Assembly (NCBI GenBank): GCA_964538505.1
Contig: CAZIDY010000001.1
Coordinates: 62,001 to 126,000, forward strand
DNA from: Zeimonas sp964538505
GTDB lineage: Bacteria > Pseudomonadota > Gammaproteobacteria > Burkholderiales > Burkholderiaceae_E
Direction of reading: 5' to 3'
Length of the DNA: 64,000 nt
Every line of letters starts with the position of its first letter. The first letter of the stretch is position 1. The translations under genes and the position numbers were made by a program. Below the pieces are notes generated by a model. It was not told where the DNA came from. It made no database searches and saw nothing but the letters and a program-made list of their open reading frames with translations. Of this stretch, positions 48,867-57,068 are shown piece after piece.

Positions 48867-50690
48867 GTGTCCCGTCTCGGTTTCAAGCACAAGATCGTCC
48901 TGCTCGTCGCAAGCGCGTTGCTCGGCTTTGCGGTGCTCTCGGTTCTGTCGAGCCTGCGCAACGAGCGGCTCACCGCCGACGGACGTCGGGGGGAGCTCGT
49001 CGCCGCGGTGCAGTCGGCGGCGAACATCGCCTTCGCTTACCAGGCGCGCGCCGCTTCCGGGGCGATGTCGGTAGAGGATGCGCAGAAGGCCGCGGTCGAG
49101 GCGATCCGTCTGTCGCGCTACGGCGGAGCCGACGGCAGGACCGAGTACTTCTACATCTGGACCGCCGACGGATCCACGGTGATGCATCCGATGCGGCCCG
49201 AATGGACCGGCCAGCGCATGATCGGCAGGCTGCTCGACGCCGACGGCGGCGACACGCTGAAGCGTCTGCTCGACGCGATTGCGGAGAGCCCCGACGGAAG
49301 GGCGTTCTCGCAGGCGTACTTCCCGAAGCCTGGTCAGACGCAGGCGGTTCCGAAGCTGCAATACGGAATGAGCGTCGACGGGTGGAACTGGGTCGTCGGT
49401 TCGGGAATGTATCTCGACGACCTCGACGCACTCGTTCACAGCCAGCGCACGAAGGATGCCGTGGTAGCGCTGCTGCTGCTCGCGGTCGTTGCGGGTACCG
49501 GCTACGGCGTCGGGCGCAGCGTGCTTCGGCAGATCGGAGGAGACCCGATCGAGGCGATGCGCGTGATGGATCAGGTCGCGGGCGGAAACCTGGCTGCGCG
49601 GCTCGAGCGCGCCGCGCCCGGCAGTCTGCTCGATGCGCTGCAGACGATGATCGGCTGCCTGCGCCGGACGATCGAGCAGGTGCACGTCTCCACCGAGAGC
49701 ATGCGCACGGCTGCCGACGAGATCGCGGTCGGCAACCTCGACCTGAGCCAGCGTACCGAGGAAACGGCATCGAACCTGCAGCAGACCGCCTCTTCGCTCG
49801 AGGAGATCACCGGCACCGTGCGCCAGACCGCCGATTCCTCGCGCACCGCGAACCAGCTCGTTACGACGGCGTCGGACGCCGCAGCGAAGGGTGGCGAGGT
49901 CGTCGACCAGGTCGTGTCGACGACGGGCGAGATCGACGAGTCGAGCCGTCGCATCGCCGACATCATCGGCACGATCGACGGTATCGCATTCCAGACCAAC
50001 ATCCTTGCGCTGAATGCGGCGGTCGAGGCAGCGCGCGCCGGCGAGCAGGGGCGCGGCTTCGCGGTCGTCGCCAGCGAGGTGCGCAGCCTCGCGCAGCGCA
50101 GCGCCGAAGCGGCGCGCGAGATCAAGGCGCTGATCGGGACCAGCGTCGAGCGCGTGGAGGCCGGGTCGCGGCTGGTGCGCGATGCGGGCGAGTCGATGCG
50201 CGAGATCGTCGTCTCGGTGCAGCGGGTCACCGACATCATCGGCGAGATCACTGCAGCGTCCAACGAGCAGAGTCGCGGCATCGACCAGATCAACTCGGCG
50301 GTTGCGCAGCTCGACCAGATGACGCAGCAGAACGCGGCGCTCGTCGAGGAGTCCGCTGCAGCCGCCGAAAGCCTGAAGCATCAGGCGACGAAGCTCGGCG
50401 AGACGGTGGGTGTGTTTCGCGTCGGCGATCCGGCGAGCGTCGCGATCGAGCGCGCACGCGACTCGGCGAAGCGAGGCGTGCTGCCGAAGCCGGAGCGTGC
50501 GTCGACTGCGGCGCCGGCACAGCGCGTGGCCTCCGTAGCTGCGACTGCGCACCAGCGCGTCGTCTCCGCGGCGAAGCCCTTGCCCGTGCCTGCTCCTGTG
50601 GCGCCGGCTGCAGTCGTGCCTTCGACCGTGGCGACGCGGCCGGCAACGATCGCTGCTTCGACCGCGGACGACGGCTGGGAGACGTTCTGA
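48867..50690 (+). CDS. Methyl-accepting chemotaxis protein with sCache-type sensor and CheR-binding tail
   Basis: From GTG 48867 the protein has 607 residues. TM1 is about 8-28. A single-Cache-like periplasmic domain follows (RYGGADGRTEYFYIWTADGSTVMHPMRPEWTGQ, DGWNWVVGSGMYLDDLDAL). TM2 lies near 200-220, then HAMP and the signalling domain with QTNILALNAAVEAARAGEQGRGF. After a long Ala/Pro/Val-rich linker it ends DGWETF, matching the x-W-E-T-F pentapeptide that tethers CheR and CheB. An ATG at 48798 coincides with the expected transcription start, so GTG 48867 is favoured. It is monocistronic after the fliA operon. Confidence 0.92.
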   Translation: MSRLGFKHKIVLLVASALLGFAVLSVLSSLRNERLTADGRRGELVAAVQSAANIAFAYQARAASGAMSVEDAQKAAVEAIRLSRYGGADGRTEYFYIWTADGSTVMHPMRPEWTGQRMIGRLLDADGGDTLKRLLDAIAESPDGRAFSQAYFPKPGQTQAVPKLQYGMSVDGWNWVVGSGMYLDDLDALVHSQRTKDAVVALLLLAVVAGTGYGVGRSVLRQIGGDPIEAMRVMDQVAGGNLAARLERAAPGSLLDALQTMIGCLRRTIEQVHVSTESMRTAADEIAVGNLDLSQRTEETASNLQQTASSLEEITGTVRQTADSSRTANQLVTTASDAAAKGGEVVDQVVSTTGEIDESSRRIADIIGTIDGIAFQTNILALNAAVEAARAGEQGRGFAVVASEVRSLAQRSAEAAREIKALIGTSVERVEAGSRLVRDAGESMREIVVSVQRVTDIIGEITAASNEQSRGIDQINSAVAQLDQMTQQNAALVEESAAAAESLKHQATKLGETVGVFRVGDPASVAIERARDSAKRGVLPKPERASTAAPAQRVASVAATAHQRVVSAAKPLPVPAPVAPAAVVPSTVATRPATIAASTADDGWETF

Positions 50691-50762
50691 GCCATCCCGT
50701 GTCGACCCTCCGTTGCTTCGATGAGGAGTCGAGCGACGCGGTGGCGGGCAGGGTCGTAGGCG

Positions 50763-50808
50763 GTTGCCGGCGGAAAAGCGCTGCGTTTCGCAGCAGAATC
50801 GCTTGCGA
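50763..50808. repeat. Dispersed repeat A, copy 2
   Basis: 43 of 46 bases match 20602-20647, including the GCTGCG-TTT-CGCAGC hairpin. It lies 73 bases after the mcp stop and 13 before the end of the convergent flgN gene. It could act as a bidirectional terminator. Confidence 0.7.
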
Positions 50809-50820
50809 CGCGAAGCCGTA

Positions 50821-51174
50821 TCAGGCGGAGAAGGCGTCGCGGCGCCCGGTCGGCGTGCGCGTCATGCCTTCGTCGTCGTAGACGTGCGAATCGGGTGCGA
50901 CGAGCGCGCCGAGGGCGCGCGAGGCCTGCAGCGCCGAGCGGCGGGCAAGCAGGGAATTGGTTTCGAGCGCGCCGCGCAGTTCGTCCAGGTGATGCGCAAG
51001 ACGGGCGTCGCCCGCGAGCGAGGCGTTCCGACAGCCGGCGATCCACGCCGACAGACGGGCGTTGATCGCGTCGAGCCGATCGGCGTCGCGGGCCAGCATC
51101 GCGCAGCGCTGTTCCTCGAGGAGCGCGAGCCCGTCGTCGAGCGAGGGCTCCACTGCGCGGCCGGGTTCCGTCAT
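50821..51174 (-). CDS. flgN: Flagellar export chaperone FlgN
   Basis: A 117-residue helical protein overlapping flgM by four bases. It shows the FlgN pattern LEEQRCAMLARDADRLDAINARLSAWI, then NSLLARRSALQASRALGAL and a C-terminal VYDDEGMTRTPTGRRDAFSA. The last part resembles the Y-(D/G)-x-x-G terminus that binds FlgK/FlgL. It escorts the hook-filament junction proteins encoded at the end of the flg operon. Confidence 0.92.
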   Translation of the reverse strand: MTEPGRAVEPSLDDGLALLEEQRCAMLARDADRLDAINARLSAWIAGCRNASLAGDARLAHHLDELRGALETNSLLARRSALQASRALGALVAPDSHVYDDEGMTRTPTGRRDAFSA

Positions 51175-51491
51175 TTCGAGCGCGAGAGCGTCTCGAGCAG
51201 CTCGGCTGCCTGCGAGATCATCTTGTCGGCGACCGCGTGTGCGCTCACCTGGTAGCGTCCTTCGCGGATCGCTGCCTTGATTTCCTCTACCTTCTCCGAG
51301 CGCACCGGTTGCTCCTCGGCGACGCGCTCGGCGGTGAGGCTTCGCGAAGTCTGCGACAGGTGCACGGCGTCGACGCCGGGGGTCTTCTCGACCGCCTCGG
51401 AACGCGTGCCTGCGACCCCGCCGACGGCACCGTGACCGGCGCGCGTCAACGCATCCGTTTGTTGCAGCTCAGTGGGCTTGCCGATTTTCAT
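51171..51491 (-). CDS. flgM: Anti-sigma-28 factor FlgM
   Basis: A 106-residue protein. The C-terminal half is the sigma-28-binding part: SEKVEEIKAAIREGRYQVSAHAVADKMISQAAELL. The N-terminus MKIGKPTELQQTDAL is the secretion-competent disordered region. It inhibits FliA until the hook is complete and FlgM is exported. It has its own sigma-28 promoter, forming the classical feedback loop. Confidence 0.95.
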   Translation of the reverse strand: MKIGKPTELQQTDALTRAGHGAVGGVAGTRSEAVEKTPGVDAVHLSQTSRSLTAERVAEEQPVRSEKVEEIKAAIREGRYQVSAHAVADKMISQAAELLETLSRSK

Positions 51492-51536
51492 GGCGATTCC
51501 CCTATCGACTCCGGGATACGCGCCCGGATACCGGGA

Positions 51537-51563
51537 ATTTCGGCCGCGCGCGCCCAGACTTTA
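51537..51563 (-). promoter_or_regulatory. Sigma-28 promoter of flgMN
   Basis: On the minus strand TAAAG (51559-51563), 14-base spacer, then GCCGAAAT (51537-51544), 45 bases before the flgM ATG and downstream of the flgA stop. Same -10 as the mcp promoter at 48784. Confidence 0.78.
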
Positions 51564-51605
51564 GGCACCCCGGCCACCCTCGGGTTCTGTCGGAGGAGAG
51601 TCGCA

Positions 51606-52445
51606 TCAGAGCCGGATCTCGACGGTCCGGTCGCGCACGGTGCCGACGAGCATCCTGCCGGTTTCCGTACGGACACGCAATGACTGTCCCTCGCCGGCGG
51701 CTGCCATCGCGAAGCCGCTGGACGATACGCTGAAGCCGGTGCCGATCATCCGGATCCGTACCGGATCGCCTGCGGAGACCGTCTGCGGAACGCGCAGGTC
51801 GTTGGCGCGCAGGACCTGCCCTGCCGACAGGGGCCGACCGAGCGAGCGGCCTTCGAGCCAGCTCGGGTCCGAGACGGGGGCGCCGGCAGATCGGGTCCAG
51901 TCGACTTCCTCGATGCGGAAATCCTCGGGCCGCGGCAAGGCGCCCATCGGCATCGGCAGGTTCGCGACCAGTGCCGGACCGTAGACCGACACGGTGACAG
52001 GGATCATCGTTGACCATGTTGCGCCTTCGACGCAACGCACGCCGACGTATGTGCGTCCCCACAGCTTCGCGTTCGAAGGCAGGAACGGTTCGATGCGCGC
52101 ACAGGGTGCGAGTCGCATGCCGGGATTGAGCCGGCCGACCTTCACTTCGACGCGCAGGCCGCCCGGCGCGGAGTCGTCGCCGCCGTCGCCCGGCAGACGC
52201 GTCGTCCACGTGGACGCGGCCGATTCCTCGACCCAGCGTTGCAGCTGGGGGGCGACGCCGGCCAGCGGCGATGGCGCGTTCGATGCGGCCTGTGCTGCCG
52301 GTGCAGGCGATGCGGCGGCAGCCGTCATTGGCAACGTGAAGCATGCCGCCGCGACGACGGTCAGCAGGGGCGGGACGACACCGCGTGTCGTGCGCGCACG
52401 TTCGTGGCGAATGCTGGCCGTCGATTCCATTCGGGTCGATTCCAT
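51606..52445 (-). CDS. flgA: Flagellar P-ring assembly chaperone FlgA
   Basis: A 279-residue periplasmic protein. A signal peptide (VVPPLLTVVAAACFTLPMTAAAAS) is followed by the FlgA/SAF domain with RIEPFLPSNAKLWGRTYVGVRC, EDFRIEEVDWTRSAG and LEGRSLGRPLSAGQVLRANDLRVPQTVSAGDPVRIRMIG. It aids FlgI assembly into the P ring. The first codons lie in a 15-bp tandem duplication, giving two possible starts (52445 and 52430), MESTR-MEST. It is divergent from flgB. Confidence 0.94.
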   Translation of the reverse strand: MESTRMESTASIRHERARTTRGVVPPLLTVVAAACFTLPMTAAAASPAPAAQAASNAPSPLAGVAPQLQRWVEESAASTWTTRLPGDGGDDSAPGGLRVEVKVGRLNPGMRLAPCARIEPFLPSNAKLWGRTYVGVRCVEGATWSTMIPVTVSVYGPALVANLPMPMGALPRPEDFRIEEVDWTRSAGAPVSDPSWLEGRSLGRPLSAGQVLRANDLRVPQTVSAGDPVRIRMIGTGFSVSSSGFAMAAAGEGQSLRVRTETGRMLVGTVRDRTVEIRL

Positions 52446-52450
52446 TCGCG
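52421..52450. repeat. 15-bp tandem duplication at the flgA start
   Basis: Two copies of TCGATTCCATTCGGG (the second ends GCG), 14 of 15 bases identical, cover the flgA start codon and duplicate it. No strong ribosome-binding site is seen before either start. Confidence 0.75.
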
Positions 52451-52574
52451 CAGCCTAGCGGGCGCAGGCGTGTCGCAGTGACGCGAGATGGGGGGCAAAG
52501 CCGGTGCTTTTCGAGGCATCCGCGCGACGGGCCCGCCGAATAATCGGCAGCGATCGGAGGAACAGGAGGGCGCG

Positions 52575-53051
52575 ATGCTCGATCGGATCACCGGCACGCT
52601 GCAGTTCCACGGCGAGGCGCTGGCGCTGCGCGCGCAGCGCCAGCAGGTGCTCGCGTCGAACATCGCGAACGCCGACACGCCGAACTACCAGGCGCGCGAT
52701 TTCGATTTCGGTCAGGCGCTGGCGCAGGCGACCGCGCGCCTGGGAACAGTGCCGGGCAGCGGCGTGTCGCTTTCGTCTTCCGGTGCTTCCACGATGCGGG
52801 TCGCGCTCGCGGCGCCCGAGTCGGCCGGCAATGGCGCCGACAAGGGCTTCCTGCCGGTCGGCGGGGCCGCTTCCGGGACCCATCCGGCGATGCTCTGGCG
52901 CACGCCGCAGCAACCATCGCTCGATCGCAACACGGTCGATCTCGACCAGGAGCGGGCGAGCTTCGCCGACAACTCGCTGCGCTACGAGGCGACGCTGCGT
53001 TTCATCAACGGCAACGTGCGCAACGTGCTCTCCGCGATCCGCGGCGACTGA
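52575..53051 (+). CDS. flgB: Flagellar rod protein FlgB
   Basis: A 158-residue proximal rod protein. Conserved N-terminus LDRITGTLQFHGEALALRAQRQQVLASNIANADTPNYQARDFDF, and C-terminus NTVDLDQERASFADNSLRYEATLRFI. ATG 52575 has GGAGG and AGGAGG upstream. First gene of flgBCDEFGHIJKL. Upstream region holds GCCGAATAATCGGC but no clear FlhDC box. Confidence 0.96.
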   Translation: MLDRITGTLQFHGEALALRAQRQQVLASNIANADTPNYQARDFDFGQALAQATARLGTVPGSGVSLSSSGASTMRVALAAPESAGNGADKGFLPVGGAASGTHPAMLWRTPQQPSLDRNTVDLDQERASFADNSLRYEATLRFINGNVRNVLSAIRGD

Positions 53052-53068
53052 ACCAGGGAGGCCCAACG

Positions 53069-53479
53069 ATGTCGCTTCTGAACATCCTCGGAATTTCGGG
53101 CAGCGCGGTATCCGCGCAGAGCCAGCGGCTGAACGTCGTCGCGTCGAACCTCGCGAACGCCGACAGCGTCGCCGGGCCGGACGGGCAGGCGTATCGGGCG
53201 CGCCAGGTCGTCTTCCAGGCGCAGATGGCCGCGGCGGCCGACGCCGGGCAGGTCGGCGTGCGCGTCACCGACGTGATCGAGGACGCAACGCCCGGCAAGC
53301 GGCTTCACGACCCGGCGCATCCGCTCGCCGACGCCGAGGGATACGTGACGCAGAGCAACGTGAACGTCATCGAGCAGATGGTCGACATGATCTCGGCGTC
53401 GCGCTCGTACCAGAACAACGTCGAGGTGATGAACACCGCCCAGCAGCTTGCGTTGAAGACGTTGCAGCTCGGCCAGTGA
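53069..53479 (+). CDS. flgC: Flagellar rod protein FlgC
   Basis: A 136-residue rod protein. N-terminus SLLNILGISGSAVSAQSQRLNVVASNLANADSV; C-terminus GYVTQSNVNVIEQMVDMISASRSYQNNVEVMNTAQQLALKTLQLGQ, both diagnostic. It begins 17 bases after flgB, with GGGAGG upstream. Confidence 0.97.
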   Translation: MSLLNILGISGSAVSAQSQRLNVVASNLANADSVAGPDGQAYRARQVVFQAQMAAAADAGQVGVRVTDVIEDATPGKRLHDPAHPLADAEGYVTQSNVNVIEQMVDMISASRSYQNNVEVMNTAQQLALKTLQLGQ

Positions 53480-53501
53480 CGGCGCGGCAAAGGACGACCG
53501 G

Positions 53502-54248
53502 ATGATCGATGCAACACAGAATCGGGGTACGAACCAGGCCGCAGCGAACGCCGCCGCGGCCGCGTACGGTGCGCCCGCCGACGGCACCGACACGGCCGAC
53601 GGCACCGAGGACCGCTTCCTGAAGCTGCTCGTTGCGCAGATGCGCAACCAGGATCCGCTGAACCCGCTCGACAACGCGCAGGTGACGAGCCAGCTCGCGC
53701 AGATCAACACCGTGCGCGGCATCGAGCAGCTGAATGCCTCGATGACGAAGGTCGCCGCCGCGTCTACCTCGGTGTCGCCGCTGTCGGCCGTCGGACTGCT
53801 CGGCCGGCAGGTGCTCGTGGAGGGTGACCAGTTCGAATGGTCGAACCCCGACGCACAGGCCGTGAACAACGACCCGACGATGCCCGATGTCGACACCGGG
53901 GAAGCACGATCGGTGCGCGTCGGCTTCGAGCTACCCGCTGCGGCACGCTTCGTGCGCGTCGAGATCGTCGACTCGAGCGGACGCGTCGTGCATGCGCGCG
54001 ACTACGCCGAGCCCGAGGCGGGCGTGCACACCTTCGACTGGGATGGCGTCGACACCGATGGCAACGATGTCTCGTCCGGCAAGTACCGGTTGCGTGCCTG
54101 GGGCGCCGACGAGAACGCCGGCGAGTCGCAGGTGAGCGCGCTGGTGCCGGCGCGCGTGCACGGCGTCAACCAGGGTTCGGGCGGCGCACGGCTCGAGCTC
54201 GTCGGACGCGCGTCCGTTTCCGCATCGGCGATCCGCGCCGTTCTCTGA
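53502..54248 (+). CDS. flgD: Flagellar hook cap/scaffold protein FlgD
   Basis: A 248-residue scaffold for hook assembly. N-terminal export and core segment DRFLKLLVAQMRNQDPLNPLDNAQVTSQLAQINTVRGIEQLN. The C-terminal Ig/tudor-like domain has GFELPAAARFVRVEIVDSSGRVVHARDYAEPEAGVHTFDWDGVDTDGNDVSSGKYRL, the FlgD FlgD_ig pattern. Twenty-two bases after flgC. Confidence 0.96.
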   Translation: MIDATQNRGTNQAAANAAAAAYGAPADGTDTADGTEDRFLKLLVAQMRNQDPLNPLDNAQVTSQLAQINTVRGIEQLNASMTKVAAASTSVSPLSAVGLLGRQVLVEGDQFEWSNPDAQAVNNDPTMPDVDTGEARSVRVGFELPAAARFVRVEIVDSSGRVVHARDYAEPEAGVHTFDWDGVDTDGNDVSSGKYRLRAWGADENAGESQVSALVPARVHGVNQGSGGARLELVGRASVSASAIRAVL

Positions 54249-54279
54249 ACCCGCAGTACATCCGAACAGGAGCACACGA

Positions 54280-55485
54280 ATGTCTTTTCAGCAGGGATTG
54301 AGCGGGTTGAACGCCGCGGCGCGCAACCTCGACGTGATCGGCAACAACGTTGCCAACAGCAACACGGTGGGGGCGAAGGCGTCGCGCGCCGAGTTCGCCG
54401 ACATCTACGCGACCTCGCTGTATGGCGCGGGCACGCACTACAACGGCATCGGTGTGACGGTGGCGGCGATCACGCAGCAGTTCACGCAGGGCGACATCGC
54501 GACGACGAACAGCGCGCTCGACATGGCGATCAACGGGCGCGGCTTCTTCCGGATGTCGAACGGCGGCGAGATCACCTACACGCGCAACGGGCAGTTCCAG
54601 CTGGACAAGGAGGGCTACCTGGTCAACGCGCAGGGCGGGCGGCTGACCGGGTATCCGGCCGACGCGAACGGTCGCGTGGTGGCGGGCGTGCCCACCGAGC
54701 TGCGGCTGCAGACGGGTGACGTCGCGCCGAAGATCACGCAGAGCGGCGCGCTGACGGCGAACCTCGATGCGCGCGCCACGGCGCCGACGAACGCGTTCAG
54801 CGTCAACGACGGCTCGAGCTACAACGGTGCGACCTCGCTGGCGGTCTACGACTCGCAGGGCACCGAGCACACGGTCGCCGTCTATTTCCGCAAGCTGACC
54901 GATAACCAGTGGGAGGTGCATACCTCCGCCGACGGAAACCTCGGGACTCCGTTCACGCTGGACTTCGATCCGAGCGGCAGGCTGTCGACGTCGCCTGCGA
55001 TGTTGACGGTCGACGTGCCCGATTCCGCCGGTGGCGGGCCGACCTTTCCGGTGGACATCGACCTCTCGAAGATGACGCAGTTCGGCTCCGCGTTCTCGGT
55101 CTCCGAGCTCTCGCAGGACGGCTATGCCGCCGGCCGGCTGTCGGGCTTCTCGATCGCCTCCGACGGCACGGTGATGTCGCGCTACACCAACGGGCAGACG
55201 CTCGCGCAGGGGCGCGTCGTGCTCGTGAACTTCACGAACCCGCAGGGGCTGCAGCCGCTCGGCGGCAACCAGTGGGCCGAGACGGCGGACTCGGGTCAGC
55301 CGATGGCGGGCAGCCCCGGTGCCGGCAGCCTCGGTGTCATCCAGTCGGGCGCGCTCGAGCAGTCGAACGTCGACCTCACGGCCGAGCTGGTGAACATGAT
55401 CACCGCGCAGCGCGTCTACCAGGCCAACGCGCAGACGATCCGCACGCAGGATCAGGTGATGCAGACGATCGTCAACCTGCGTTGA
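54280..55485 (+). CDS. flgE: Flagellar hook protein FlgE
   Basis: A 401-residue hook subunit. N-terminus SFQQGLSGLNAAARNLDVIGNNVANSNTVGAKASRAEFADIYA. Central FlgE domains contain YTRNGQFQLDKEGYLVNAQG and VYDSQGTEHTVAVYFRK. C-terminus ALEQSNVDLTAELVNMITAQRVYQANAQTIRTQDQVMQTIVNLR. Near the standard length for E. coli-type hooks. Confidence 0.97.
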   Translation: MSFQQGLSGLNAAARNLDVIGNNVANSNTVGAKASRAEFADIYATSLYGAGTHYNGIGVTVAAITQQFTQGDIATTNSALDMAINGRGFFRMSNGGEITYTRNGQFQLDKEGYLVNAQGGRLTGYPADANGRVVAGVPTELRLQTGDVAPKITQSGALTANLDARATAPTNAFSVNDGSSYNGATSLAVYDSQGTEHTVAVYFRKLTDNQWEVHTSADGNLGTPFTLDFDPSGRLSTSPAMLTVDVPDSAGGGPTFPVDIDLSKMTQFGSAFSVSELSQDGYAAGRLSGFSIASDGTVMSRYTNGQTLAQGRVVLVNFTNPQGLQPLGGNQWAETADSGQPMAGSPGAGSLGVIQSGALEQSNVDLTAELVNMITAQRVYQANAQTIRTQDQVMQTIVNLR

Positions 55486-55543
55486 CGATGTCGGTCGCGA
55501 TGCGCGGCGCGTCGGTTGACGGTGCCGCGCAACGGGAGACCCA

Positions 55544-56281
55544 ATGGATCGGTTGATCTATCTGTCGATGAGCGGGGCCAAGGCGCTGATGCAGCGCCAG
55601 GACTCGCTCGCGCACAACCTCGCCAACGTGGGCACCGACGGCTTTCGTGCCGACCGGATGGCGTTTCGTGCGGTGCCCGGCGAGCAGCCGGACGCTGCGA
55701 CGACGCGCGTCTGGGCGCTCGAGGCGAGCGCAGGCTTCGATGCCGAATCGGGCCCGATCCGCGAGACCGGTCGGCCACTCGATGTCGCGATCGCCGGCAG
55801 CGGCTGGCTCGCGGTGCAGAGCACGGCGGGCGACGAGGCCTACACGCGCGACGGTGCGCTCGAGGTCGGTGCCGACGGCACGCTGCAGAACCGTCGCGGA
55901 CAGTTGGTGCTCGGCGACGGCGGGCCGTTGACGATCCCGCCGGGTGCGGAGGTCCTGATCGGCGGCGACGGAACGGTGAGCGCGCGCATCGGCAACCAGC
56001 TGCCGTTCCAGGTCGGACGGCTGAAGCTCGTGAACCCGCCGCTCGAGGAGCTTCGCAAGGACGCCGACGGGCTGGTGCGGCTGCGCACCGGCGACGCGGC
56101 GCCGATGGACGAGTCGGTGCGCGTCGTCGGCGGCGCCATCGAGGGCAGCAACGTCAACGTCGTCGAATCGATGGTCGGAATGATCGCGCTCGCCCGGCAG
56201 TTCGAGATGCAGATGCGCATCCTGCAGAACGCCGAAGGCAACGAGCAGAAGGCCTCGCAACTCCTTTCGCTGAAGGGCTGA
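55544..56281 (+). CDS. flgF: Flagellar proximal rod protein FlgF
   Basis: A 245-residue rod protein. N-terminus MDRLIYLSMSGAKALMQRQDSLAHNLANVGTDGFRADRMAF; YTRDGALEVGADGTLQNRRGQLVLG in the middle; C-terminus EGSNVNVVESMVGMIALARQFEMQMRILQNAEGNEQKASQLL. Fifty-eight bases after flgE. Confidence 0.96.
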   Translation: MDRLIYLSMSGAKALMQRQDSLAHNLANVGTDGFRADRMAFRAVPGEQPDAATTRVWALEASAGFDAESGPIRETGRPLDVAIAGSGWLAVQSTAGDEAYTRDGALEVGADGTLQNRRGQLVLGDGGPLTIPPGAEVLIGGDGTVSARIGNQLPFQVGRLKLVNPPLEELRKDADGLVRLRTGDAAPMDESVRVVGGAIEGSNVNVVESMVGMIALARQFEMQMRILQNAEGNEQKASQLLSLKG

Positions 56282-56285
56282 AACC

Positions 56286-57068
56286 ATGATTCGTTCGCTC
56301 TGGATCGCCAAGACCGGGCTCGACGCGCAGCAACTGCAGCTCGACACGATCTCGCACAACCTCGCCAACGTCAGCACCAACGGCTACAAGCGCTCGCACG
56401 CGGTCTTCGAGGACCTGCTCTACCAGAACATGCGCCAGGCCGGCGCGCAGGAGACGCAGCAGAACCAGCTGCCGACCGGCCTGCAGGTCGGCACCGGCGT
56501 GCGGCCGGTCGCCACCGCGCGCCTGTTCACGCAGGGCAACCTGCAGCAGACCGGAAATACCTTCGACATGGCGATCGACGGCAACGGTTTTTTCAGCCTG
56601 CAGATGCCCGACGGCAGTGTCGCCTATACGCGCGACGGGTCGTTTCGAGTCGACGCGACCGGGCAGCTCGTGACCTCGAACGGCATGCCGATGTCGCCGC
56701 CGATCGTGATTCCGCCGAACGCGGTGAGCGTGACGATCGGCGCCGACGGCATCGTCTCCGCGATGCAGGCCGGGCAGCCGAACCCGGTGCAGGTCGGGCA
56801 GGTGCAGCTCGCCACCTTCGTCAATCCGACCGGCCTCGATCCGAAAGGGCAGAACCTGTTCCTCGAGACTGCGGCTTCCGGTGCGCCGACGATCGGCACG
56901 CCGGGCAACAACGGCGCGGGGCTGATCAACCAGGGGTACGTCGAGACCTCGAACGTCAATGTCGTCGAGGAGCTGGTCGCGATGATCCAGACGCAGCGCG
57001 CGTACGAGATCAACTCGAAGTCGATCCAGACTTCCGACCAGATGCTCGCGCGGCTGTCGCAGCTGTGA
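56286..57068 (+). CDS. flgG: Flagellar distal rod protein FlgG
   Basis: A 260-residue distal rod subunit, the usual length. N-terminus MIRSLWIAKTGLDAQQLQLDTISHNLANVSTNGYKRSHAVFEDLLYQ, middle YTRDGSFRVDATGQLVTSNGM, C-terminus YVETSNVNVVEELVAMIQTQRAYEINSKSIQTSDQMLARLSQL. Its stop overlaps the flgH GTG. Confidence 0.97.
   Translation: MIRSLWIAKTGLDAQQLQLDTISHNLANVSTNGYKRSHAVFEDLLYQNMRQAGAQETQQNQLPTGLQVGTGVRPVATARLFTQGNLQQTGNTFDMAIDGNGFFSLQMPDGSVAYTRDGSFRVDATGQLVTSNGMPMSPPIVIPPNAVSVTIGADGIVSAMQAGQPNPVQVGQVQLATFVNPTGLDPKGQNLFLETAASGAPTIGTPGNNGAGLINQGYVETSNVNVVEELVAMIQTQRAYEINSKSIQTSDQMLARLSQL

Noticed and set aside
52549..52562. GCCGAATAATCGGC before flgB as an FlhDC box
   Set aside because: The palindrome is short and has no second half-site at 10-12 bases. 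A similar AATAATCGG before flhB is also isolated. It may still be regulatory, but it does not fit the box seen at fliE/fliF.
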